This document shows, piece by piece, positions 1 to 6,646 of a DNA stretch of 29,551 nt (positions are counted from its first letter, which is position 1; each line of letters begins with the position of its first letter). The stretch is from CAYUCJ01 sp049282265 (GTDB taxonomy: Bacteria; Desulfobacterota; DSM-4660; Desulfatiglandales; Desulfatiglandaceae): positions 1-29,551 of the forward strand of contig JBAPTR010000230.1 in the NCBI GenBank assembly GCA_049282265.1. The letters run 5' to 3'. The notes under the pieces are model-generated. The model worked only from the letters and a program-made list of their open reading frames with translations, searched no databases and was not told the DNA's origin. A program made the position numbers and the translations under genes.

Positions 1-80
1 TCAGGTCCGCTTCCTTGAACTCCTCAAATGAGACGACTTCGTTGGAAGTCCACAGATGGACTTTTTGCGATTCCATCAAT
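1..80. repeat. Fragment of a dispersed hairpin repeat (family B)
   Basis: A perfect small hairpin lies at 35-50 (GACTTC, loop GTTG, GAAGTC). The same stem recurs at 3928-3943 (loop AATG) and 22659-22674 (loop GTTG), and the preceding 30 bases resemble 3892-3927. The right part (about 54-79) matches the end of the repeat at 22788-22808 and, inverted, 1444-1475. The window starts inside this copy, so its left limit is unknown. The rest of 81-228 holds nothing I recognise. Confidence 0.6.
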
Positions 81-228
81 CAAAGATATCCAACCAAAAC
101 AGGGGAATAGTGACCTATCATTAACACCATGATATAATTTGTGTTTAAGCTTTTCAAACTCAAGCCCTATTAATCTGTTTTAATCCAATAAGTTGAAAAA
201 TATTGCTATCTTTTTCACAAAATATCCC

Positions 229-257
229 TTGACAGTGCAGATTGTACTCATTATAGT
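229..257 (+). promoter_or_regulatory. Sigma-70 promoter of the marR-type gene
   Basis: TTGACA at 229-234 and TATAGT at 252-257 are separated by exactly 17 bases, a near-consensus promoter. Transcription should start near 263-265, only a few bases before the ATG at 268, so the mRNA may be almost leaderless. Confidence 0.75.
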
Positions 258-269
258 AGTTAACACTAT
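253..269. promoter_or_regulatory. Palindromic operator, probable MarR autoregulation site
   Basis: ATAGTAGTTAACACTAT has 5-base inverted arms (ATAGT/ACTAT) around the palindrome GTTAAC. It covers the -10 box and the presumed transcription start of the MarR-family gene. MarR proteins commonly bind such palindromes to repress their own promoter; the link here is inferred from position and symmetry. Confidence 0.5.
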
Positions 270-747
270 GAATGAAATGGCCGCCAGAATCAATGATGAA
301 CTCCTGGACTATCAGACCCTTAGGCTCAAGGATCTGATCGCACAGATGATTGAATGCTGTGAAGACCGCAAGCTTTATGAGACCAGGAGATTCGGCCTGC
401 CCTATGCGGAACTGAAATGCCTCATGCTTTTCATAGGGGAGCGGTACCTCACGGTCAAGGGAATAGCTGGTAAGCTGGACGTGGCAAAGAGCCGGGTGAC
501 GAAACTGGTGGACGGGCTGGTGCGAAAGGGGTTCCTCAAGAGAATCAGCGACCCGAAAGACGGGCGGATCAAGCTTATCAGCGTCTCACCAGATGGGGAA
601 CAGATATCACGGCGCATCGAGGCGTTTCACAAGGATATTCACAGACAGATCCTGATCCAAATGGACGATGACGAACGGAAACGGATGCTCTCTTATCTGG
701 AAACCCTTCGTTCGGCAATGGAGGCCGTCAAGGAACGGTTGGTGTGA
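268..747 (+). CDS. MarR-family transcriptional regulator
   Basis: A 159-residue protein with a winged helix-turn-helix. Recognition-helix region VAKSRVTKLVDGLVRKGFL is followed by the wing signature DPKDGR (family form D-x-x-DGR). Long N- and C-terminal helices fit the MarR dimer fold. The open frame extends back to TTG 193, but the promoter at 229-257 excludes that start; ATG 268 or ATG 277 is likely, and no Shine-Dalgarno is visible, consistent with a very short leader. It precedes the dsrE/tusA/dsrMK-like genes in the same direction and probably regulates itself and perhaps them. The ligand is unknown. Confidence 0.85.
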   Translation: MNEMAARINDELLDYQTLRLKDLIAQMIECCEDRKLYETRRFGLPYAELKCLMLFIGERYLTVKGIAGKLDVAKSRVTKLVDGLVRKGFLKRISDPKDGRIKLISVSPDGEQISRRIEAFHKDIHRQILIQMDDDERKRMLSYLETLRSAMEAVKERLV

Positions 748-752
748 CCGCG

Positions 753-772
753 GAAAGGATGGCCTTTTTTTT
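753..772 (+). terminator. Short hairpin plus T-run after marR
   Basis: AAAGG, loop ATGG, CCTTT, then a run of eight T in total (765-772). The stem is only 5 bp, so termination is probably partial. It separates the regulator from the sulfur genes. Confidence 0.45.
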
Positions 773-785
773 GAATAATAAGTTC

Positions 786-801
786 ATAGCGTTAACGAAA
801 T
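786..801. promoter_or_regulatory. Possible second MarR operator before dsrE
   Basis: ATAGCGTTAACGAAAT shares ATAG and the GTTAAC core with the operator at 253-269 and lies 33 bases before the dsrE-like start. The similarity is limited and one arm is degenerate, so this is a weak suggestion that the upstream regulator controls the sulfur genes. Confidence 0.25.
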
Positions 802-833
802 GAAACCCTGTCAAGGGTAAGGAGGATTACAAG

Positions 834-1433
834 ATGGGAAATGCAGTTCAGCAAGTGGATGTAGAGGTTCAAAGTGAGTCACAGGGTCTTGAAGCGATCC
901 AGAAGCAGGTTCTGGACCTCAAGGCACAACTCGATTCACTTTCCAAAAACGTGGCGGAAGACAAGCTTTCCATGATCGTCTTCAGCGGAGACCTGGACAA
1001 GGTCCTGGCAGCATTTATCATCGCCACGGGGGCGACTGCCATGGGGATGGACGTGGTGATGTTTTTTACGTTCTGGGGAACGCCCGTTCTTCGTGACAAG
1101 GGAAAGAGCGCCGGTGGGAAGGATATGATGGGCAAGATGTTCGGCACCATGCTCCCCAAAGGGGTTGGCGGCGTGAAATTGTCCCAGATGAATATGGGGG
1201 GAATGGGCACCATGATGATGAAATCCCTCATGAAGAAGAAGAACGTCGCGTCTCCGGAGCAGTTGATTGAAATGGCTGGGGAGTTGGGTGTGCGGATTTT
1301 TATTTGCGAGATGTCCATGGATCTCATGGGTTTCAAACACGAAGAGATGATCGACTATCCCAACCTCACCTACTGCGGCGTGGCCAAGTTTCTGGAAGAG
1401 GCTCAGAACAGCAAGGTGCAGCTTTTCATCTAG
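834..1433 (+). CDS. DsrE/DsrF-family sulfur-relay protein
   Basis: 199 residues, preceded by a strong ribosome site (AAGGAGG at 819-825). Residues about 10-45 look coiled-coil (charged heptads), then the Rossmann-like DsrE fold begins at SMIVFSGDLDKVLAAFIIA. Family hallmarks are the long Met- and Gly-rich loop (residues about 90-130) and the conserved Cys158 in ICEMSMDLMG, with a second Cys181 in the TYCGVAKFLEEA segment. DsrE2-type proteins carry persulfide sulfur on such cysteines and hand it to or from TusA, which is encoded next. The product is likely cytoplasmic. The exact partner reaction is inferred from neighbours. Confidence 0.85.
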   Translation: MGNAVQQVDVEVQSESQGLEAIQKQVLDLKAQLDSLSKNVAEDKLSMIVFSGDLDKVLAAFIIATGATAMGMDVVMFFTFWGTPVLRDKGKSAGGKDMMGKMFGTMLPKGVGGVKLSQMNMGGMGTMMMKSLMKKKNVASPEQLIEMAGELGVRIFICEMSMDLMGFKHEEMIDYPNLTYCGVAKFLEEAQNSKVQLFI

Positions 1434-1443
1434 GTCGATAATT

Positions 1444-1475
1444 GATGGAACCGTAAACAGCCCGTCCTTGGACGG
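1444..1475 (-). repeat. Inverted copy of the family B repeat end
   Basis: GATGGAACCGTAAA followed by the GTCCTTGGAC segment matches the reverse complement of 22778-22808. It fills the gap between the dsrE-like gene and tusA, so the repeat lies inside a transcription unit. Confidence 0.5.
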
Positions 1476-1508
1476 TCATGCAATTTCGCAAAAAGAAAGG
1501 GGTAAGAA

Positions 1509-1748
1509 ATGGAAGCCATTAAAGCAGACAAGACATTGGATCTCAAAGGGTTGCCGTGCCCTATGCCGGTCGTAAAGGTCAGTAAGGGCATCAAGGAAGT
1601 GGAAATAGATCAGGTGATCGAGGCCGTGACGTCGGATCCCGGATCTTTGGCGGATTTCCCCGCCTGGGCCAAGACGAGCGGAAACGAGATCCTGAAAACC
1701 GAACAGGAAGACGGCGTCATCCGATTCTTCATTAAGCGCAAGGCATAA
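1509..1748 (+). CDS. tusA: TusA-family sulfur carrier protein
   Basis: 79 residues, a usual TusA length. The N-terminal signature LDLKGLPCPMPVVK contains the Cys-Pro-x-Pro motif with Cys17 as the persulfide carrier. The C-terminal region (PGSLADFPAWAKTSGNEIL) is the standard second half of the fold. TusA proteins are small cytoplasmic sulfur shuttles; placement between a DsrE protein and a DsrM/DsrK-like pair implies that it feeds or drains that redox module rather than tRNA thiolation. The ribosome site is a purine-rich AAAGGGG before ATG 1509. Confidence 0.9.
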   Translation: MEAIKADKTLDLKGLPCPMPVVKVSKGIKEVEIDQVIEAVTSDPGSLADFPAWAKTSGNEILKTEQEDGVIRFFIKRKA

Positions 1749-1758
1749 TAAGAATTAC

Positions 1759-1785
1759 ATCATGCCCCTGTTCTGGGGGCATGAT
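1759..1785 (+). terminator. Strong hairpin between tusA and the cytochrome gene
   Basis: A perfect 10-bp stem (ATCATGCCCC/GGGGCATGAT) with a 7-base loop (1769-1775). There is no following T-run, so it may be an mRNA-stability or attenuation hairpin that sets unequal expression of tusA and the downstream genes, not a classical terminator. Confidence 0.45.
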
Positions 1786-1823
1786 AGGGAACCGTGACCT
1801 CGAACACGGATAAGGAGGTTCTC

Positions 1824-2534
1824 GTGCAGACTGTTTACTACATCATACTGGTTCCTATGGTGTACCTAGCATTCGCTGTTTTTATTTTGGGGACGGCCAT
1901 CCGGCTAGTCGCCCTTTTTCGAAGACCGAAGAACCCTTCAACACTGGAAATTTATCCACAAAAGGGATCAAAATTGCTGGGGGCCCTGGCCGATACTTTT
2001 TTGCTTCCCACAGTCCGAAAACACAACCCTCTATTGTGGGTTTTTCTCATGATCTTCCACATCTCTTTCCTGCTGCTCATCATCGGGCATCTGGAATTGC
2101 TCGGCGACTTCAGAATTTTTCAGGTTTGGGAACATGAGATTTTTCTGGGCAGGGGTTTCATCGGACTTCTCCTTTGTATTTCGCTCCTTTTTTTCCTCTT
2201 CAGGAGGTTTGTTTCTCCAAACAGGGATCTTTCCGTACCGGAGGACTACTATCTCCTCATCCTCCTTTTTCTTACCGTCCTATTCGGGAGCGAAATGGAC
2301 TGGGCAAGGAGGTGGTATGACTATGGGGAGATGTCTGTTGGAGATTACCGGGAATACCTGACGACGCTTTGGCATCTGAGGCCGGCCCTTCCGGACGCGG
2401 TGACCATGTCCGGTCATTCCTTCATGCTGGTCCTTCACGTATTTTTTGGGAACCTGTTCCTCATGTTCTTTCCGTTCACCAAGATCATGCATTCCTTCCT
2501 TTCACTGCCTGTGAACAAACTGAGGAGGGGTTAA
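1824..2534 (+). CDS. NarI/DsrM-like membrane cytochrome b subunit
   Basis: 237 residues with about five hydrophobic helices. Paired histidines typical of the NarI/DsrM/HdrE haem-b fold are present (FHISFLLLIIGH; and H in VLHVFFGNLFLMFFPFTKIMH region). GTG 1824 is chosen because AAGGAGG (1812-1818) sits 5 bases upstream; the frame also opens at GTG 1794, which lacks such a site. The gene is followed after 2 bases by the HdrD/DsrK-like subunit, the usual pairing in DsrMK, TmcBC and HdrDE complexes. It should pass electrons between the quinone pool and the cytoplasmic iron-sulfur partner. Confidence 0.82.
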   Translation: MQTVYYIILVPMVYLAFAVFILGTAIRLVALFRRPKNPSTLEIYPQKGSKLLGALADTFLLPTVRKHNPLLWVFLMIFHISFLLLIIGHLELLGDFRIFQVWEHEIFLGRGFIGLLLCISLLFFLFRRFVSPNRDLSVPEDYYLLILLFLTVLFGSEMDWARRWYDYGEMSVGDYREYLTTLWHLRPALPDAVTMSGHSFMLVLHVFFGNLFLMFFPFTKIMHSFLSLPVNKLRRG

Positions 2535-2536
2535 CG

Positions 2537-3793
2537 ATGGATCAGAATACAAGAGACGAATTGCTCAAGCTTTTCCAGGGGAAATTGAACCGGGCCATGC
2601 GGTTTTATCTCGAGACCTGTTCCCGCTGCGGTCTTTGCACAAAGGCGTGTCATGTCCACGAGTCCATGCCCCATGTCAAATACATCGCGGCCTATCGGGC
2701 GGAGATCGTCCGCCGGATCTACAAGAAATATTTCAAGGGCCAGGGCAAGGCCTGGTCTTCCGTTGGGGAGTCCAAAGAGCTTACGGAAATGGCCTTGGAA
2801 GAACTCTACGAGGCGGCCTATTCCTGTACGGGCTGCCGCAGGTGCATGGTCTATTGCCCTTTCGGAATCGACACGCAGATGATCATGTCCATCGCCAAGC
2901 TGCTCCTGGTGGGAGCCAAGCAGGAGCCGGAAATTCTGACCATGCTCGCCGATACTTCCATCGAAAAGGGCAAGTCGCTGGATGTTTTCAAGGAAGGGTT
3001 CCTGCAGGGGATAAAAAGCCTGGAGCAGAAAGTGGTGGAGAAATGGAAAGGGGAAGCCGACGCCACACCTATCCCCATTGACGTGGAAGGAGCGGATCTC
3101 CTCTATGTGGCCCTGGCAGGTGCCCACTCCATTATCCCCGCTGCGGCCATTTTCAACGCCGCCGGGGAGCATTGGACACTCAGTTTTTTTGAGGCCGTGA
3201 ATTTCGGGGCCTTTGTGGGAGATCCTACAAAGACAAAGCTCATCATGAACCGCATCATCGACGAGGCCAAAAGGCTTCGGGTCAAGGAAGTCTGCATCTG
3301 TGAATGCGGGACGGCCTTCAGGGTGATGAAGCAGCTCTCGGGAAAGCAGCCATTTAAGGTCGTGTCCATAACCGAACTGCACGCCCGGTACTTGAGGGAG
3401 GGCCGTATTCACCTTGACAAGAACCGCTTCAAGGGGTCCATCACCTATCACGACCCCTGCCAGATTGCCCGAAACGCAGGTATCATCGACGAACCGCGCT
3501 ATATTCTGCAGCAGCTTACGGACGATTTCCGGGACATGTCCCCGGATCCTAAATACAACTGGTGTTGCGGCGGGGGCGGCGGTCTGGTGGCCCTGGGAGA
3601 AGAGACCCTGGATTTCCGGATGAAATCCTCATCCGTAAAAGCGGATCAGGTCCGTGAAACAGGCGCCAAGATCCTTGCCACCGCCTGTGAGAACTGCCAC
3701 GCCCAGTTGAGCGACCTCAACGATCATTACAAGATGGGGGTGGATGTTCAGTTTCTGAGTTCCCTGGTGGCCGACGCCCTGGTTCACGCATAG
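2537..3793 (+). CDS. HdrD/DsrK-like iron-sulfur oxidoreductase
   Basis: 418 residues. Two [4Fe-4S] motifs lie at Cys28/31/34/38 (CSRCGLCTKAC) and Cys97/100/103/107 (CTGCRRCMVYC). The C-terminal half has a degenerate first CCG domain (ICECGTAF) and an intact second one: Cys308, Cys343-Cys344 (WCCGGGGG) and Cys384-x2-Cys387, the ligand set of the unusual catalytic cluster in HdrB/HdrD and DsrK that cleaves disulfides or trisulfides. ATG 2537 follows GAGGAGGGG, 2 bases after the cytochrome stop. With the DsrE/TusA genes upstream, a carrier-bound persulfide or trisulfide is the likely substrate (inference). Confidence 0.87.
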   Translation: MDQNTRDELLKLFQGKLNRAMRFYLETCSRCGLCTKACHVHESMPHVKYIAAYRAEIVRRIYKKYFKGQGKAWSSVGESKELTEMALEELYEAAYSCTGCRRCMVYCPFGIDTQMIMSIAKLLLVGAKQEPEILTMLADTSIEKGKSLDVFKEGFLQGIKSLEQKVVEKWKGEADATPIPIDVEGADLLYVALAGAHSIIPAAAIFNAAGEHWTLSFFEAVNFGAFVGDPTKTKLIMNRIIDEAKRLRVKEVCICECGTAFRVMKQLSGKQPFKVVSITELHARYLREGRIHLDKNRFKGSITYHDPCQIARNAGIIDEPRYILQQLTDDFRDMSPDPKYNWCCGGGGGLVALGEETLDFRMKSSSVKADQVRETGAKILATACENCHAQLSDLNDHYKMGVDVQFLSSLVADALVHA

Positions 3794-3856
3794 GTTTTCG
3801 GCCTGCGAGTGACACTGAAGTTGTAATAAGTCAACTCATACTGCAACCGGCACACT

Positions 3857-3943
3857 GTGAGGAACGAAGCGGAATCGAACCTGAAAAAGATTCTCAGATT
3901 CGCTTCCTTAAACGCGTTCAATAAAGCGACTTCAATGGAAGTC
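3857..3943. repeat. Compact palindromic copy of the dispersed repeat
   Basis: The left part (AGCGGAATCGAACCTGA) is a diverged form of the segment preceding the family A hairpins and is inverted by TCAGATTCGCTTCC just downstream, giving a hairpin with a short loop. The right end is the GACTTC/GAAGTC stem at 3928-3943. It sits immediately before fadL and its ribosome site. Confidence 0.5.
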
Positions 3944-3976
3944 AGACCGCAAACCAGTAAAAAGGAGGAAAAGTTA

Positions 3977-5188
3977 ATGAGAAAGAGCTTGTTTTTTGTG
4001 TTCACCGTCCTGGGCCTGCTGGCCATGATTTCACCGGCAGCCCTGGCCACAAACGGGGACAACCTGATCGGCATCGGGCCCATATCGAGGGCCATGGGCG
4101 GCGTGGGTGTCGCGGCCCCGCAGGATGCCATCAGCGCCATTTTTTCCAACCCCGCCGCCATGTGTTTCGGCAACTACTGTCCTGGATCGGAAGCCGTATT
4201 CAGTGGAACCTATTTCAGCCCCACGGTGAAAAGCAAGGTGGACACGTCCGCCCTCGGCGGTGCAAAGGGTTCCGCCAAGAGCCGCATGAAACCCTTTGTG
4301 GTTCCGGCCATCGGCGTCACGTCCCCCATCAATGACCGGCTCCGTTTCGGCATCGGGGCCTATGGTGTTTCAGGAATGGGAACGGATTACAAGGAGAGAG
4401 GTGCCGCTTATCAGAATCTCTATACCAAACTGGAGATCATGAAATTCGCCCCCAACCTGGCCTACCTCATCACACCGGATTTTTCCATCGGGGCGTCTTT
4501 GAGTATTGATTACGGTAACGCGGATTTTGGATCCGGAAGCGCCCACAACTATGCCCTTGGCATGCAGGTGGGAGCGCTTTACCACATCGGCATGTTCAAT
4601 TTCGGCGCATCCTACATTACACCCCAGAGGATCACCCACGAAAGAGTCGCTGATTTCAACGGGGATACGATCCTGGATAACCTGGACCTCGAATCCCCCC
4701 ACACCTTCATCTTCGGCGTGGCGGCACAGCCTTCCCCCAAGCTCCTGGCTGAATTTGACGTGAGGTGGTACAACTGGGCGGACGCGAAGGGGTATGAGGA
4801 TTTCGACTGGGAAAACCAGTGGGTTTTTGCCCTGGGGGTCCAGTACAGGCCCGTCGCCGCCCTGGCCCTCAGGGCGGGATTCAACTACGGCAAGAGCCCC
4901 GTTAATAAACATAACGGATTCAATCCCATGGGAACGTCAAATGTTCAGGGTATCAATGTCCCCAACGTAAATTACGAAATGCTTCGGATAGTGGGCTTTC
5001 CGGCCATCGTGGAAAAGCATCTGACTTGTGGCATCGGGTACGATATTACGGACCGTCTCCTCCTGAATCTCTCTTACATGCACGCATTCGAGGAGACCAT
5101 CAAAGAGGCATCGGCGGGCAACATGGCCAGCTTTGAATCCAGCCTCAAAGAAGACTCTCTCAGTTTTGGTTTGACCTGGCGTTTCTAA
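3977..5188 (+). CDS. FadL/OmpP1-family outer-membrane channel
   Basis: 403 residues starting at ATG 3977, preceded by AAAGGAGG; the longer open frame from 3857 runs through a repeat and is not credible. A signal peptide is clear (MRKSLFFVF...SPAALA, cleavage after residue 24). The mature start has the FadL hatch signature: GPISRAMGGVGVA then DAISAIFSNPAAM. The C-terminus alternates beta strands and ends in Phe (LTWRF), typical of outer-membrane barrels. FadL relatives take up long-chain fatty acids or aromatic hydrocarbons by diffusion. It is a separate unit from the upstream redox genes (183-base gap), so a shared role is uncertain. Confidence 0.88.
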   Translation: MRKSLFFVFTVLGLLAMISPAALATNGDNLIGIGPISRAMGGVGVAAPQDAISAIFSNPAAMCFGNYCPGSEAVFSGTYFSPTVKSKVDTSALGGAKGSAKSRMKPFVVPAIGVTSPINDRLRFGIGAYGVSGMGTDYKERGAAYQNLYTKLEIMKFAPNLAYLITPDFSIGASLSIDYGNADFGSGSAHNYALGMQVGALYHIGMFNFGASYITPQRITHERVADFNGDTILDNLDLESPHTFIFGVAAQPSPKLLAEFDVRWYNWADAKGYEDFDWENQWVFALGVQYRPVAALALRAGFNYGKSPVNKHNGFNPMGTSNVQGINVPNVNYEMLRIVGFPAIVEKHLTCGIGYDITDRLLLNLSYMHAFEETIKEASAGNMASFESSLKEDSLSFGLTWRF

Positions 5189-5209
5189 TCCGGCTTAGTC
5201 CTGCATCAT

Positions 5210-5238
5210 GGCGGGATGGGGCCCCTCTCCGTCCCGCC
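5210..5238. terminator. GC-rich hairpin between convergent genes
   Basis: GGCGGGA and TCCCGCC arms enclose a GGGGCCCC-rich interior. Its position between fadL (plus) and the DUF3783 gene (minus) suggests termination from either side, although the flanking T-run is weak. Confidence 0.5.
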
Positions 5239-5301
5239 AATTCTTGCAGGCCACATCCACAAGCTGTGGTAAGGTTTTCAAAGCCCCTTAGAACTACCTG
5301 T

Positions 5302-5742
5302 TCAGCCCCGGTCTTTTTGCAACCTTTTCATGGCCTCCGCTTCTTTCCCCAGTTCTTTCAGCAGGTGACCGACCGTCCATTTTTCCGATACAGGCGTCAG
5401 AGTAGCCCATAACTGCGCAGGAAATCCGGCCTGTTTATAGGCGGAAATGAGTTGGTGCAGACCGGCCTGGGTAAAGCCGGAGAGGATGACCGCCCTTTTC
5501 ATTGGGGAAGGCTCTCCCATGCCTGTTTTGTCTTCACGATCCAGAAGTTCACCCAGGGTAAGCTGCGTATCCGCGTCCGTTACGAAAATCGCGGTAGGTG
5601 CCCCAACGCCGATTGCTTCCAGAAAAGCCGGAAAGGCCTTTTGCTCCTCTCGTGCATACCCGCAGACAAGCAGTTTAAAAGGGCCGTACATCCTCTCTTG
5701 GGACTTTTCGACTTTTCGAAATTCACCTTGTTCCATCGTCAT
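5302..5742 (-). CDS. DUF3783-domain protein
   Basis: 146 residues. The region about 80-135 matches the DUF3783 pattern as I remember it: AVILSGFTQAGLHQLISAYK, then a Pro-rich turn, LWATLTPVSEKWTVGHLLKEL. The N-terminal half (LLVCGYAREEQKAF, then a second strand-helix unit) looks like a related repeat. The function of the family is unknown. The start codon overlaps the stop of the PPOX gene by one base (TGATG), so the two are translationally coupled. A second ATG at 5736 is an alternative start. Confidence 0.65.
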   Translation of the reverse strand: MTMEQGEFRKVEKSQERMYGPFKLLVCGYAREEQKAFPAFLEAIGVGAPTAIFVTDADTQLTLGELLDREDKTGMGEPSPMKRAVILSGFTQAGLHQLISAYKQAGFPAQLWATLTPVSEKWTVGHLLKELGKEAEAMKRLQKDRG

Positions 5743-6143
5743 CAGGGCAGGTCCACAATAGGCCTTACACCCGTAATCTTGAAACGCACCGCTGCATGAA
5801 TCATTTTTGCCGCCTGCTCCCCGGCCGCTTTGGCGATATTGTCCCTGATCTGATCGTAGAACCCGCCCCCGGTTTCGATGGCCAGCGCTTCCAGATAGAC
5901 CCTGGCGCCCTTCCAGTCCATGACGGTTTTTCCCGGCTCTACGACGATAAAGACCGCCTTCGGGTTTTCCTGCAGGTTGCCGTAGGAACGGTTCTTGCCG
6001 ATGCCCATCACCACCGTGTTTTCATCAATCATCTGGGGAGAACCAAAGACGGCCACATTGACATCACCCTGAACGTTCGCCGTACTCAGGGTCCCGATTC
6101 GTGGTTGTTTATTGAAAATTTCCAACAGTTTTTGTCGATCCAT
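5742..6143 (-). CDS. Pyridoxamine 5'-phosphate oxidase-like flavin protein
   Basis: 133 residues with the split-barrel pattern of the PPOX superfamily: RIGTLSTANVQGDVNVAVFGSPQMI, then SYGNLQENPKAVFIV and GARVYLEALAIE. Single-domain members bind FMN, haem or F420; small anaerobe versions are usually uncharacterised. The start is supported by AAGGAGG 7 bases before ATG. It is first in a two-gene unit with the DUF3783 protein. The tail of the chimeric protein at 14672-14980 is from the same superfamily. Confidence 0.8.
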   Translation of the reverse strand: MDRQKLLEIFNKQPRIGTLSTANVQGDVNVAVFGSPQMIDENTVVMGIGKNRSYGNLQENPKAVFIVVEPGKTVMDWKGARVYLEALAIETGGGFYDQIRDNIAKAAGEQAAKMIHAAVRFKITGVRPIVDLP

Positions 6144-6161
6144 ACGTTTCCTCCTTGAAAT

Positions 6162-6388
6162 GTGACGAATGCCGCGAACGGCAACCTATGAACAACGAAG
6201 TGGAACCGAACCTGACACTCATTTCAGACGCTTTCTAAACACTCCGGAGGATATGGATGGCTATTTGGGGTTTAGGGGGAACTCTCTGAAGAGCGCCAGA
6301 GCTTCTGGAGGCGTAAACCCCAAATAGCCATCCATTTCGGAGTTGGTTGCCAAGTGCACTATGAGAAAACGTCTGAAAAAGACCCTCA
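6162..6388. repeat. Family A hairpin repeat, copy 1
   Basis: The left module has a small hairpin (TGCCG, CGAA, CGGCA at about 6169-6183) and CGAACCTGACAC. The palindrome proper spans 6213-6388. Its inner stem is a perfect 22-bp match (6253-6274 with 6314-6335); the outer stem pairs CAGACGCTTTCT with AGAAAACGTCTG. The gap 6144-6646 between genes otherwise holds a small CTCAGG/CCTGAG hairpin, a degenerate family B end near 6418-6450 and the promoter at 6584. Confidence 0.8.
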
Positions 6389-6583
6389 GGCTCTCCTCCT
6401 GAGCTCCGGTGAATTAGACGACTTTGTTAGAATCCATCATGATGCCCATGGACAGAATTTTATGATACCATGGATAATAAGCCTTTTTGTCTAACGGAGG
6501 CAAGGAAAGAATCAAGAAGGTTCATCAGTGGTGTTTGGGAGGGATCGAGGATGGCGCAAAAGAAGTCAAATGGTGGCTGAAAG

Positions 6584-6612
6584 CTGACAAGTATGGGAAT
6601 CGTGGTTATATT
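6584..6612 (+). promoter_or_regulatory. Promoter of the yyaL-like gene
   Basis: CTGACA (6584-6589), 17 bases, TATATT (6607-6612). The predicted transcript starts near 6619, downstream of the alternative ATG 6593, which supports ATG 6647 as the true start. Confidence 0.55.
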
Positions 6613-6646
6613 TTTCGTTATAACGTTGATTCCGAGAGGAGACGCC

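Noticed and set aside
936..1340. Minus-strand open frame inside the DsrE gene
   Set aside because: It is antisense to a gene with clear family motifs and a strong ribosome site; its His-rich composition is the complement of Met codons.
834..1748. YTD-type sulfur disproportionation cluster
   Set aside because: TusA and DsrE are present but no YedE-like transporter gene accompanies them.
2531..3451. Long minus-strand open frame (306 residues) across the HdrD/DsrK-like gene
   Set aside because: No family features and no ribosome site; the plus-strand gene has conserved cysteine motifs over the same bases.
3857..3976. N-terminal extension of the FadL frame
   Set aside because: It is read through a dispersed repeat, while ATG 3977 has a strong ribosome site and begins a good signal peptide.
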